A stretch of 64,000 nucleotides of DNA from Pectinophora gossypiella (GCF_024362695.1 NC_065419.1:13764678-13828677), one strand, 5' to 3'. Positions 1-11,482 are shown, numbered from the stretch's first letter. A program made the numbers and translations. The notes: generated by a model from the sequence alone, not told the origin.

Positions 1-409
1 AAAAATATATATACGTCAGCAAAGTTTCCTAAACATAAAGGTACCCAGCTATGATTTAAAAAATCAAATCAAAGTTATATCAGATAGCTGCGTGTAACTA
101 GTGCCGTTCACCGGAATTTTCCCGCCGTTAAGACGCCGCAAAAATTATGTAAAAAGAACTTTATTACGTAACCTTTAGGCAGATAAGACCAGCGCCGTGT
201 TCATAAAAACTTACAAGTCTACACGTTCACAAGCTACAAGTTCAACAAGTACGTGTAAATTATGTTTATCAAAAAAGTAGACGGATTATAAAATATACTT
301 GTAAGATAAATATTGACACTTGTAACATGTAATTTACATGTGTAGTTTTGATAAACACATTCTTGTAATAATGAAAATTTTTACAAGATTTCTTGTAATA
401 CAGGGCTTG
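1..409. other. No gene seen
   Basis: AT-rich sequence. The stretch 141-190 (aactttattacgtaaccttt then aggcagataagaccag) recurs at 25450-25494, so it is probably a retroelement tail. Confidence 0.5.
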
Positions 410-552
410 TACAGTCATGAGCAATATAATGTATCCACTTTAGGACTCTGTCGCACTAACATATTTGACATTTAGTGAGACTTACAGTTTGTCAAAAAAA
501 GTTAATGTGACATGGTACCAAAGTGTATACATAATTAATGCTCGTGACCGTA
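410..552 (+). mobile_element. MITE family A, copy 1
   Basis: This is a 143-bp copy starting TACAGTCATGAGCAATATAA and ending TTAATGCTCGTGACCGTA, so its ends are imperfect inverted repeats (TACGGTCACGAGCATTAATA). The core tttgacatttagtgagactt and tgacatggtaccaaagtgta are conserved in all copies. There is no coding capacity. Confidence 0.85.
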
Positions 553-1009
553 AGTGTTGATCAACAGGACACAGAGTACAAGAGAGAATAGTTTGAAAAA
601 AAGAAGCAGCCAATGTCCTTGCCATTAAAGAGTTTTTACAACGGGAACATTTCCATAGAACAGCACATCACTGAATGTAATGTAAACATATTTTTAAATA
701 TGACCGTACAAAATGTTAAAATAACTGTATTAACCAGATTTTCCCTCATAATATGAATGAATGTTGTACTTATTTGATATTATTTAACGTTACATATTTT
801 AGCATTAAATAAAAAGAAAAGTTTTATCTGTTTACATTTGTGCTTAAAGAAAGTGTAACAATAGTTATTTGTTCAACAAGAGAGGAAAGTTATGTTTTAT
901 GTGCGAGTGACGAGTTTAGATCACGAACTAGCGAAACTGAATTGAATCACATGCGTATTAAATGTATTTTTGTTTTATTTATTGTAGGTTTGCCTCAGGT
1001 GATATCAAT

Positions 1010-1150
1010 TGATATCAGAATCATTTATTCAACGTAATTATTATGGATTTTCGAATCTACGCGCAAGGTGTTATGGTTGAGGAGAAGAAATGACAAGACA
1101 CATCTTTTAAATCAATTTAGGCAGATACATTACAAGTTATTTGGTAAATG
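1010..1150 (-). repeat. Retroelement tail repeat (shared with 44636-44820)
   Basis: Both copies share atttattcaacgtaattat-type starts, cgcaaggtgttatgg(t/c)tga, aggagaagaaatgacaaga and a cacatcttttaaa block. Confidence 0.6.
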
Positions 1151-1338
1151 AGGGCTTACACCCGAAAGACATCAGGCCTGAGAGTGCCTTGTTGGGCTAG
1201 TCTATCTATCTATCGTGTGGGTTGTGAGGTGGAGTACCAACCTCATCAACCCTGGTGTCAGGGTTATTATTGGGCCGCCAAAGGCCCCCTTGACATGGCT
1301 CATGGTTGGGCTAGTAAATGATTATAATATAGACTACT

Positions 1339-1497
1339 GGGGGGTTAAAATGGCCACATCGAAGCAATTCATCTAAGAAAGCAATATTGCTATTTGACAT
1401 TTGTTTGCATTGCGCACTTACTTTTATATGCGCAAATGTCAAATTGCAATATTGCTTTCTTAGATGAATTGCTTCGATGTGGCCATTTTAACCCCCC
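1339..1497 (+). mobile_element. Palindromic MITE family D, copy 1
   Basis: The 159-bp element is almost one long inverted repeat. The left arm ggggttaaaatggccacatc then gaagcaattcatctaagaaa is the reverse complement of the right arm, with a loop of about 25 bases (gcattgcgcacttactttta). It would fold into a stem of about 65 bp. Confidence 0.9.
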
Positions 1498-2127
1498 TGA
1501 GCGTAGTTAGTGATTTGAACGCACGAAACATAATATAAATTTCCTCTCATGTGAAGCATACAACTTTTCACCTCTGCCAGCTAGAAATGTTTTGTAGGTT
1601 ATAACAAAATTCTCTGTTCTCTGCACTCTCTCGGAGTTAGACATCTGACCTCGTAACTGAACGCATATTACAAAAAAAAATAATCCTGAAAGAAGACATT
1701 TCACGCGCCATTTTGATTTATAAGTTTATTTCTTGTAGGTATTTTATGAGTAACATTGTTATGTATACAAACACGATTTTATTTTTAAGTAAGTGATATT
1801 AATAAATATTACTTAAAATTGCAACAGCACAATTTGTAAAATTACATTTCAATTTATATAATACGAAATCGCGCATGTATACACTGCAGATCAGGCTGTA
1901 TGGCTGCATTGCCTTCTTATCCGAAAATTCGAATATAACATTAAAAACCACACACATTTCTGATGACTAGGCAGTATGGCCTTACGATCTTAGCCTGTCT
2001 TTTAAATGGGCGAAAGAAAAAAAAGCGCTCCCTTACACTGTTTTTACGCGCGAAAAGCACTTTCATGCTGGAGAGGTGAAAAGTAATTTAGTTTATGATA
2101 CGTGTTTCTTTTACAGTGTTAGTTAAT

Positions 2128-2441
2128 ACACACCAAACCCGCCGGCTTATCTGGGCACCATATCGTCGCTTTATAGAGAAAACCACTCAAGAACCATTTT
2201 GAAAAATCCCATTTTGATGTGATTATTTGTATGTATTGTTAACAGAAATCCAGTCTGAATGTGGTTTTAGCCCTATGAATTAGCGTGTCTATTTCTTGGT
2301 TTTGTTAACAAGAATCACGCCCGAATGCAATTTTTCATAAAGGCGCTTAAGTGGTACTCTTCCTAAGCAAGTCGACGACATGCTGCCAAAATGTCGACAG
2401 GATTATTTTTAAATAGGTTGGCGGTTTTAGTGTGGATTGCG
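2128..2441. mobile_element. Single-copy candidate TIR element
   Basis: The ends cacaccaaacccgccggc and (rc) ccacactaaaaccgcc are inverted over about 15 bases. The interior carries two similar internal blocks (gttaacagaaatccagtctg / gttaacaagaatcacgcccg). Confidence 0.5.
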
Positions 2442-2495
2442 CTTCTCAGTTCTAAAGATATCACCTGTCTATACCTAAAGACAATGGTTCAAGTA

Positions 2496-2864
2496 ATGGT
2501 GCTTATTCCTGTAAACACCATCTAATTTTATTTTAAGTTATACTTGTCATTTTCTTATCCGTTGAAAAGGAAAGGGACGGGTAATCGACAGGCATAACAT
2601 TTATGAAACACACGTCAATTTTAAGCAAACATCTAAAATAACTCTCTAACAATTTTACGTTGGTCAATAACCCGACAGAATTTTGTTGACAGCACACTTC
2701 ATAGCTGCATACCAGTGAAATATATATTATTATTCATTCATACGCACATTAATTTTAAAATTAACAGCTGTCAATCATCCGTCTCTTTCCTTTTCGGTGG
2801 ATAAGAAAATGACAGGTATAACTTAAAATAAAATTAGGAGGTGTCTGCAGGAATCGGGGCCAAT
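2496..2864 (+). mobile_element. MITE family B (long terminal inverted repeats), copy 1
   Basis: About 370 bp. The first 85 bases (gcttattcctgtaaacacca ... cttatccgttgaaaaggaaa) are the near reverse complement of the last 85 (ccttttcggtggataagaaa ... gtgtctgcaggaatcggggc). The centre carries gtcaataacccgacagaatt. No ORF of note. Confidence 0.85.
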
Positions 2865-3389
2865 TAATGTGGCTATTTACTTGTTGAGTTACACGAGAAC
2901 GAATCATATTTTTACCCATATAATCCCACTGTGGTGTGTTTGTTGGTTTGTCCGTTTCGCGCGAAAATCAAAAATCTATTTAAAAATCAAATTCAAGATA
3001 CATTTCTCTTATTACAACGACTTTTAACTTATTCATTGTACGTAAGTTAAAGAATTTTATCAACGGAAAAAAAAACTATTTTAAAATATTTTTTTATTGT
3101 AATGGTCGCCATTACATATCCATAAATAATACTTATTTACTCGTACAATTTTGCGTGACTTAGTTTTTTTTTCAGTTGATAAAATTCGCCTAAAATATTA
3201 TAAAAAAAAAACATGATTTTATACAAATTCCAAAAACGCAGTTTCTAATAAGTACGTAATAAAGTAATGATATAGAAGATTACGATTTAGGTTAGTTATA
3301 AAAAAAATAGATTGACAAGTTAGTACTGATTGTCATTATAATAATTTATACTACATGGACTTATATCTAGATAGGTATAGCCATTAAAA
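2865..3389. other. No gene seen
   Basis: AT-rich, with several A/T homopolymers and no long ORF. A loose inverted relation between aaaaactattttaaaatatt (3070) and gcctaaaatattataaaaaa (3190) suggests a decayed fold-back element. Confidence 0.4.
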
Positions 3390-3730
3390 ACCAGATACGC
3401 TCAAAAGTGACAGCTAACATTTCAAGGTTAGCCCAGCTGACGTCATGCCGCCGTGAGTTGCCATTTCGTAAAAAATAAATTACCCGCGACCAATGTTTTT
3501 ATACTTACTTTGCAAGGAAATTTCGGACTTTTAGTAAAAGATTTACTTGCGGTTTTAATGATTTTTATATATGTAACAAGTAATAGTAATTAAACACATT
3601 AGCCAGTAATTCACTTAATTTTCAATAATATTTACGTCTTTGGATTGTTGGAGATACCAATTTAATGGTAACACTTACGTCATCAAAGGGCTAGCAATGG
3701 CGGCTTGTCATTGGATTGAGCATACCTGGT
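3390..3730 (+). mobile_element. MITE family G, copy 1
   Basis: Ends accagatacgctcaa and rc of ttgagcatacctggt are inverted. The interior has tttcaaggttagcccagctg and taacacttacgtcatcaaag. 341 bp, no ORF. Confidence 0.82.
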
Positions 3731-4138
3731 TTTCTTATACCATGGGTATAGCCTGAATAGTAATAATTTATCACCTAAGTCCTAAGTCATGCAAAAAAAC
3801 ATATAATGCTTGTTATTGCTAAATAATAAAAAAAATACGTTAGAAAAAAAGCAAGGGGATGGTTATATCAGTATTCTATACATCCTCTTTGCTGTTCTGT
3901 ACATACTTAAATATCACGCCCATATTCGCCATCGGGGTAGGCTGAGCGGGGCATTGAACTAAGCTGTTATTGATAGAACTTGACAATCTATGTTAACTTG
4001 TCAAACTATAAATGCTTCGTAACATTGCCTTTGAGTCGGTAAGATAAACAGAGCTAGAATAAGTAATTTATTATACATATTAATAGCGTTTAGTGTCAAT
4101 TGAAATTTGATAAAAGTACGAAACATAAAAAGACATGA

Positions 4139-4268
4139 ACAGTCATGAGCAATATAATGTACCCACTTTAGGACTCTGTCGCACTAACATATTTGACATT
4201 TAGTGAGACTTACAGTTCAATTTGTCAAAAAAGTTAATGTGACATGGTACCAAAGTGTAAACATATAA
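4139..4268 (+). mobile_element. MITE family A, copy 2 (3' truncated)
   Basis: It matches copy 1 from the first end through accaaagtgta but loses the terminal inverted repeat, and a SINE-like fragment follows directly. Confidence 0.85.
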
Positions 4269-4269
4269 T

Positions 4270-4375
4270 ACGTCCCATGGAGCATACTCCACCACGCTGC
4301 TCCACTGCCGTTTGGTGGAGTTGTTTGGGCTAGTAGCCCGGGACGAATAGCTTAACGTACCCTCTGAAGCACGGA
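4270..4375 (-). repeat. SINE-related fragment (ggagcatactccaccacgct block)
   Basis: It shares the block ggagcatactccaccacgct and the cttaacgtaccctctgaagc end with the intact SINE at 8913-9244. Related pieces occur at 16821-16880, 20644-20722, 25955-26035 and 45740-45900. Confidence 0.7.
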
Positions 4376-4814
4376 AATATTTCTAGTAATAAATCAAAGA
4401 TGTAATCGTGTCAAACATTTTCGAAAATTTTCAAATTTCAATTGTCATTTGAAAACAAGAAGTTACCAAAATATTGAAAGCTTAGTTCACAAATGTTTAC
4501 TTTGCACGTACACAATAGTTCCTATAGGAATTGCATAGATTATAAACGAAATAAATGGAAGGTTGGTATGGATCAAGATATACTATGGTGCTGTATAACC
4601 TTTGCCAGAAAGCAAAAAAAACACAGAAATGCTTCCTAAACTACCTTTGAAAGTATTCAATCAACTATACCCTTAAAATGGTTGAAATTTTTAATGCTTA
4701 AATGCTTTTTTGTCTATAATATTGTCATTGGAAAGGCAAAATTTGATAAGCGCCAAAATATCAAATCAAATACACTTTATTGCACAGAACTTAATTTCAA
4801 CTATCAGACATAAC

Positions 4815-6131
4815 ACATGGATACAGTGCGCGACAACTTGGGCGGCCTCGTTGCTGTAGGTAGAGCAATTTCTTCCAGGCAACCACTAGCAAGTAACAAA
4901 CATTTACTAGACTTGGACGCGGTATGGTGCACCAATAAATTAATGAAAGTAAACTAAAGTTAATATAATAAATACTCTACCTCATCCCTAATTCTCCATG
5001 CTACTTTTTAGGGAAAAATAGGGCAGTGGTTTCCCTTTTGCCTTCCGCCCCGCAGTAATCTGTCTGACGCGAGTGGGATAGCGCCCAAAGTAGCCTATTT
5101 CAAAGCTGTACTAGGACTCCTGTACTGAATAGTACTGACTGTTATTGCTGCCCTCTATCAGGTTCCAAATTACAGTCCCTGTGACTCACCTTTTCCATCC
5201 TGCATTGCTGTACCAAAGGCTCCCATCTCCGCCTCTGCAACCGTTGAGGTCTTCACTCGTATCCCTGGGCAAGGGTTCTACGTTACAGCCATTATCTCAC
5301 TCCGACCTACTGAAGTAGGAGGCGCCTACGCCCGCGGCAAGGACGCGCCAAACATGAATTGCCCCAGTGGAGGGCAGAGAAGATAACTCTGTCCCCCATT
5401 GGGGCCGGGATGATGGTCTTGTATGAAACCAAAATACATCCCAAAATAGCAGTACATCTTATGATATGTATTGGTAGATTTGCTAGATAGAGAAAATCTA
5501 AATATATAAAAGGAGAAACTGACTGACTGACATACCAACGCACAGCCTAAACGGCTAAACGTAGGCACTTGAAATTTGAAAGGGACGTAGCTTAGGTACC
5601 GTAGAGGTGCACTAAGAAAGGAATTACCGGTATTCCCACGGGAACGGGAATTAGCTGGAAAAATCCTTCCACTAGTAAGAAATAAAAATCAATTTATTCT
5701 TATTTTGACGGCATGTAAATTGGATAAATGAGTAATAAGTTATGATAAAAATCTTTAAACTGCTTTTTCCTGTAATTTTCTTGCGCTTTTGTGATTTTGT
5801 CGTTCCAGTGACGGTATTTTATAAATAAAAACAATTTAAAGAAATATTTTCAATAAAGCTTACTTTAAAAAATCACACTTTTCCCCTCAGTTAAGTGTTC
5901 AAATTATTAAGAATCGTTCAATCAGATTGCATTGTGATTTCAAATCAAATTGGCCAATTTATTACCTATACTTTCAACTGTTAACATTTTAGTAGCACCA
6001 TGTTTTTAACCTAAAAAATTTACCCTTATGAATTTATCATATTGTCGTTAATTATGTCAATTATGAAATTACAAATTTTCCAAAAAAATATTATTAATAT
6101 TATTATCATTATAACGCAATGTTTTCTCTAT
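4815..6131. other. Repeat-derived sequence, no gene seen
   Basis: 4995-5100 is a family M piece. 5300-5670 is GC-richer, with ttgccccagtggagggcaga and gactgactgacataccaacg, the latter like the start of a common moth repeat; overlapping ORFs there have no domains. 5680-6131 is plain AT-rich sequence. Confidence 0.45.
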
Positions 6132-6396
6132 AATAGGGTAGTTTCTAACTAGTCATATCAGTTACTTTTTACTAAACGTCAAAACACGAAATTACTATGG
6201 AAATTGTATGAAAAAGCATACTGTGACCTCATAGAACAACGTGACAAAATGTCACACTTTTCATTACATTTACTTTATTAAAATTCATTCAAATTAAATA
6301 GAAAAAAGAAAACGTTTTTTGTTACCTTTACATCTGTCTTTATTTAGTAATCAGAAATTCATAATTTATCTTTGACCTTGGAAACTACCCAATTAT
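6132..6396 (+). mobile_element. MITE family C, copy 1
   Basis: About 265 bp, beginning aatagggtagtttctaacta and ending ttggaaactacccaattat, so the ends are short inverted repeats (GGGTAGTTTCC). Internal markers are actaaacgtcaaaacacgaa and tgtgacctcatagaacaacg. Confidence 0.82.
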
Positions 6397-6551
6397 GTGT
6401 TTATATATCTTGTTGTGTAATTGTAATTCATTGACCAAATTGTTAATTTTTGTCGTTAATATTGTTCAAATTCTTTCTAGTCTTTAAAAAATATACGGGA
6501 AATTACTGAGTCTAGACGATAATTTATTCGCGGGTGCAAACGTGTCCAATC

Positions 6552-6794
6552 TACAGGTGTTAGTGACATCGTAACGAATACTCAGGGGGATGATTCAGAC
6601 AGATTCTGAGTTGATATCAAGTGGATTTTGTCCTGTCGGAAAATTCATGAAAATTTTAGTGTTCTTTTTTTAAATTATATTCCATTCCATACTGTTGCGA
6701 CGGAAAATTCCACTTGATATCAACTCAGAAACTCAGAATCATGGTCTGAATCAACCCTCAAAAGTTTTCGTTACGATGTCACTAACACCTTGTA
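6552..6794 (+). mobile_element. MITE family E, copy 1
   Basis: Ends are inverted repeats (TACAGGTGTTAGTGACATCG / CGATGTCACTAACACCTTGTA), with a second inverted pair inside (gagttgatatcaagtgga / ttccacttgatatcaactc). About 243 bp, no ORF. Confidence 0.87.
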
Positions 6795-7363
6795 TGAAGG
6801 TTGTTGTCAAAAAGACCGTGTTTCCAAAAATATTAATATGTATTATACAAAAATGATTTATTCTCTATACGAATTTTCTAAAGAGCCTTTTTAGTAAAGC
6901 TTTTTGTCGTTCGAATCGAATGGTCTATGAGGTCCTTATTTATATTAAACACATGAAATGAAATGTTGCACAAATATAAAGGTTCTTTATATAAATCTAT
7001 GTGAATTTTCTTCGATTTATTTTATTTGTACATGGAAACTACAGTGATTTCCCAGTACTTTTGTAGTATTCTTAAACTTGGTGTAAATTGGATGTATATA
7101 TTGATATTTCTTTCCAAAAGTTGGGATCAAAGAACGATTCTTGGGAAGGAAAAGTAATAATACCTTTTATTGTTAATATTATGCTAAACCGATCCTAAAA
7201 ACCTTATTAAATATAGTTAGCGAAATAAGTTTGCTAAGTTACTTATAGCTTAATGAGAATGGAACAGAGAAATAATTAGAATGATTCTATTTTTGTTTAT
7301 TTATTTATTTACATTTCAATAAAAATAACTGAAATAATAAAATAAAAATATAGGTATGTATTG

Positions 7364-7732
7364 TTGCTGATTCCTGTACACACCATCTACTTAATTTTAT
7401 TTTAAGTTATACCTGTCATTTTCGTATCCGCCGAAAAAGAAAGGGACGGGTAAACAACAGGCATAAAATTTATGAAACACACGTAAATTTTACGCAGGAA
7501 TTTTAAAAACCCTCCTAATTTTTTTTATTGGCCAATAACCCGACAGAATTAAGTTGACAGCACATGTCAAACGAGTTGCATATCAGCGAGATGCCTATAT
7601 TATTCGCCCGGGTTATTTATTCATTTTAAAATTAACAGTCGTCTATCATCCGTCCCTTTCCTTTTCGGCGGATAAGAAAATGACGGGTATAACTTACAAT
7701 AAAATTAGGTGTCTGCAGGAATCGGCGCCAAT
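7364..7732 (+). mobile_element. MITE family B, copy 2
   Basis: Same arms and centre as copy 1, including ggccaataacccgacagaat and a cgcccgggttatttattca block. Confidence 0.85.
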
Positions 7733-7877
7733 GTCATTGTAATTGTATCTCTGTTCTTTAACAGCACCAGATACCACGCTTAGTACAAATTGTTACGAGA
7801 TCCGCTGTTAATTTTAGTTGTAACTTTAGACGTAGCTAGCGTCGCGGCGTTGCTTGCAATACTACATACTTCGTGTG

Positions 7878-8023
7878 TACAGTCATGAGCAATATAATGT
7901 ACCCACTTTAGGACTCTGTCGCACTAACATATTTGACATTTAGTGAGACTCACAGTTCAATTTGACAAAAAAGTTAATGTGACATGGTACCAAAGTGTTT
8001 ACATATTAATGCTCGTGACCGTA
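7878..8023 (+). mobile_element. MITE family A, copy 3
   Basis: A full copy with both inverted ends (TACAGTCATGAGC...GCTCGTGACCGTA); nearly identical to the copy at 59468-59613. Confidence 0.88.
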
Positions 8024-8520
8024 CGCAAATTCTCGCCATCAATCCCATTAGGGTATGCAGAGCCGTAAGTCGGGATTAATCAGGATTATAATTTTGTTGA
8101 GAAAAAAATGTTTTTTTTATATTATTTTTTATTATAATTAAAACACATAATAACGGGTTCTTACCGCGTTTAAATGGGGATATGAGACTCCCTCCTTATT
8201 TTTTATTGTTCTATCTATTTTGCAAGGAAGTTTATCCCGGATTCCTATTATTTTTTATATTTTTTAATTTGTTTATATATTTTTTTATTTAAATATTTTT
8301 TAAGTGTACGTGGTACTGCAAGCATTGTCGTCTTTCAATTAATAAAATATATTAGGTATAAAATGCACTCATTCATGTGATATTTACTAAGGAATGCGAG
8401 GTTCACCATTATTTCAAGTTTAAAATGATTTGAAACTACGTGGGGGAGTTTTAAAACTGTTTTCACGAGTAAAATGTTGCCTATACGGGCGGACCAGATT
8501 GATAGCTCTTAAAATGTGTA
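8024..8520. other. Repeat pieces, no gene seen
   Basis: The block aacgggttcttaccgcgttt ... tatgagactcc (about 8150-8200) recurs at 21655-21780, where it is followed by its inverse, and at 46260-46320 in reverse. It is probably a TIR element remnant. Confidence 0.45.
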
Positions 8521-8775
8521 GGAGCCGTGGTTGCCCAGTTGGTAGAACGCTTGCCTCTCACTTTGAGGTCGCAGGTTCGAGTCCAGCACAGGCGGTGAAG
8601 GAAAACATCGTGAGGACCACATTCCCAAGAAATGCATTTTCACCTGTATTAGGCTGGTTTTCCCTTCGCCGGTTGGAAGGTCAGACAGGCAGTCGCTTCT
8701 GTAAAAACAGGACCTGTCAAATCTTCAGGTTAGGTAAGCGGACCCTGTGAAAAAACGGGATAATGCTAGAGAGAT
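8521..8775 (+). mobile_element. tRNA-derived SINE (family I)
   Basis: The head gccgtggttgcccagttggt has an A-box-like region and is followed by a B box (ggttcgagtcc, 8575-8585). The body continues gcggtgaaggaaaacatcgt and ends gtgaaaaaacgggataatgc. Partial copies of the same body occur at 16626-16750, 20817-21035 and (minus) 47480-47553. It is a retroposon rather than a tRNA gene, because the acceptor stem does not close and the body repeats elsewhere. Confidence 0.8.
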
Positions 8776-8807
8776 AAGCTCTTAAACTGTTTGTTCCCTT
8801 CCTTCTC

Positions 8808-8878
8808 TTAGAATCATGGTTTGAATTATCCCTCAAAGTTTTCGTTACGATGTCACTAACACCCTGTATGAGTTTATG
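8808..8878 (+). repeat. MITE family E, 3'-end fragment
   Basis: Only the last 70 bases remain (agaatcatggtttgaattat ... tcactaacaccctgtatg). Confidence 0.75.
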
Positions 8879-8912
8879 AGCTTTTTATATTATCTGGTGT
8901 TCGCGCTACCCA

Positions 8913-9244
8913 TCATCATCATCAACAGCCTATATACGTCCCACTGCTGGGCACAGGCCTCCCCTCAATCAACCGGAGGGGGTATGGAGCATACTCCACC
9001 ACGCTGCTCCAATGCGGATTGGTGGAGGTGTTTTTACGGCTAATAGCCGGGACCAACGGCTTAACGTGCCCTCCGAAGCACGGAATCATTTTACTTTTTC
9101 GGACAATCAGGTGATTCAAGCCTGAAAAGTCCTTACCAAACAAAGCACAGTCTCACAAAGTGATTTCGACAATGTCCCCATCGGGAAACGAACCCGGACC
9201 TCCAGATCGTGAGCCTAACGCTCTAACCACTAGACCACGGAGGC
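8913..9244 (-). mobile_element. tRNA-derived SINE (family II), full length with 15-bp target duplication
   Basis: The element is read on the minus strand. Its head is near 9244 (rc of gaccacggaggct), with a B-box-like rc of ggaaacgaacccgg, and it ends in a (TGATGA)-type tail. It is flanked by the exact 15-base repeat TGTTCGCGCTACCCA at 8898-8912 and 9245-9259. Confidence 0.88.
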
Positions 9245-9768
9245 TGTTCGCGCTACCCACAAACGCAAAATTATTCGTTTTGACGTTTCGAATAAAATCT
9301 CTTTTGACTATTACAACTTTGTCACTTGGAAATAGTTTTAAAACTCCCGCAATATAAGCTTGGCACGTCGGAGTTTTCAAATGATTGTATCGTATGGCTT
9401 ACGTGTGTGGAGGAAGATTACCTGTGATAGTATGAGACGTATTCTCTTAGGGGCTTACCTCACTAGAGCACCATGGCGGTGCCACCAGCAAAGAGTATGC
9501 AGCTGTACCTCAACCAACAAGGCACCAGGCCTTAGCCAAGTAGCAAAACTGGGAATGAGCGACTTTCCACGCTATTTCTCACTGACAATTACAGTAAAAC
9601 TTAACATAGTACTACTCACAGTGAACATGTTTCCATTGTGAGAGAGACTGGTGTCCATACTAGACGGAATGCCTGTGTTACGGATCACCAGGCCCTCTTC
9701 CTACCTATTTTCATAGTACATGGCAAGGCATTGTTATAAAAATAGACTCTTTAAAATTATAGCTATAG

Positions 9769-9903
9769 ATGTGTGTGTGTGTGTGTGTGTGTTATAACCC
9801 TACGATGCGAAGTGTCTTGGGATCGGGAGCCATGACAGCAGCTTCCACTAACAACTACACACGGTGTGTGTGTGTGTGTGTGCGTGCGTGCGTGTGTGTG
9901 TGT
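9769..9903. repeat. Two (TG)n microsatellites
   Basis: TG-runs at 9769-9792 and 9863-9903 (the second interrupted by cgtgcgtgcg) create spurious Cys/Val and Thr/His ORFs on the two strands. Another (TG)n is at 22423-22447. Confidence 0.95.
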
Positions 9904-10567
9904 GGCACAATTACGTCTTCCACCCATTATTATTCTGATCAAAATAAAGAGAAGCAATATAGGTAGCAACCTAATTCTATACAATTATTTTTATTTATGC
10001 TTCTGCAATTACAATGTTTTTTTTTAATAATTATTTACCCGAGTAATGAGAAAATGGGTAATTAACACCATCTCGCTTAATAGCTGGTTATTTATTTAAA
10101 ACACTTACATTTTCCATTACTGTTTATATAAACAATTCGATAGAGTATTAGGTACCTAACTATTGTTTATATATATATTCATTTTATAACTTTTTTTAAC
10201 CTTTGTAAATTAACTCATAGAGCATGAAAACAAATCTGTCACAATTGACAGTTTGACAGTTATAATTATAAGATTGGCACGTCAATACCATTTTCATCAC
10301 TGTCACTGTCGACTGACATAATCGTTTGCGAGTTGGCTAAGGCCCCTGGTGTCAACTGCATACATTTTGTTAGCGTCGCCACTGTGTTTTAGTGATATAG
10401 GGCCCTTATATAAAAGTTCGCTTGCTTGGAAACTAGTATTAAAGACAGACATAATAGGATTAATAACTGGTTAAAATTATAAAAATGTAACGACTACTTA
10501 CTTATATTATTTCGTGTGTTATATCATTTTGTAACTATATAATTTTGTTACCTAATTACTTTTAATA

Positions 10568-10859
10568 ATGGTGCTAATTCCTGTAAATACCATCTAATTT
10601 TACTTTATGTTATATCTGTCATTTTCTAAACCGTCTAAAAATTTTACATTGGCCAATAACCCGACAGAATTATGTTGACAGCACAGGTCAAACGGTTTGC
10701 ATACCAGCGAGATACTTTTTGATTCGCCCGGGTTATTCATTCATTTACTCATTCTTCCTAAAAATTAAGAGCTGTCAATCATCCGTCCCTTTTTTTGAAC
10801 AACAGAAAAATGACAGGTTCATATAAAATTAGGAGGTGTCTGCAGGAATCGGGGCCAAT
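10568..10859 (+). mobile_element. MITE family B, copy 3 (internal deletion)
   Basis: Ends and centre are present. Part of the first arm (from ccgtctaaa onward) is deleted, shortening the copy by about 75 bp. Confidence 0.82.
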
Positions 10860-10889
10860 ATCTTGTAATATTATTGTAATAGGGACCTT

Positions 10890-11460
10890 GTGTCTCCTCT
10901 TTTATATTGTCATGACCCTGCAGGGCGTCACATGCACCTTCTAACTACGTTCCGCCTTAATTGGCTACTTAACAGTTGCAACAATAAAATATGAAATATC
11001 ATGACATAATTATAATCGTCAGAATCGATAAAATTACCGCGGCTAAATTTTACCATGATCAATACTATGAGTAGTTTTGAACTATCAAATAGTGTCTAAC
11101 TATCCTCGCAATAGTTAGAAGCAATACTATCCATAGTACTTACTGCTTTGTGTCGATAGTATTAGTTTAAATGACAAAGAAAATCAAAAACTGAAATGAA
11201 AATGTTTATCAATAGTATAGATGATTTATCGATAGTTCGGCAACAGTAAGTAGTATCTATAGAACATTGCACCTTCCTGTCTACCCTGTAAGTAATATTT
11301 CCAAGCAAGCGAGCAGCTATCGAGTCACTTAACTTGCCTTGAGTAGGGCCGGGGGCTTCGTAGAGGCAGCTAGGCTGTGCTAATGTAATGTTTCTTCAAT
11401 AAACTACTCTAAGTTACCCATCTACTTGGTTTTATTTCATTCCCCTTTTATCGTAACTTC
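10890..11460 (+). other. Possible solo LTR / ATAGT-rich regulatory-like block
   Basis: It includes many ACTAT/ATAGT words between 11060 and 11250, one TATCGATA (11227-11234) and, further on, an LTR-like end (gtttcttcaataaactactc, then tctacttggttttatttcat). No target duplication is visible, so the boundaries are guesses. Confidence 0.3.
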
Positions 11461-11482
11461 ACAAAAATAATAATTAAACTAG

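Noticed and set aside
840..1037. 65-codon plus ORF
   Set aside because: No ATG start, no motif, and it overlaps a retroelement-tail repeat at its end.
5307..5568. Two overlapping minus ORFs of about 80 codons
   Set aside because: Different frames of the same GC-richer repeat-like stretch, with no recognisable domain.
8521..8595. Possible tRNA gene (A and B boxes)
   Set aside because: The acceptor stem does not close and the downstream body is repeated at other loci, so it is a SINE head.
9360..9641. 93-codon plus ORF
   Set aside because: It starts at TTG, has no motif and does not continue by splicing into anything recognisable.
9763..9984. ORFs rich in Cys/Val or Thr/His
   Set aside because: They are translations of (TG)n microsatellites.
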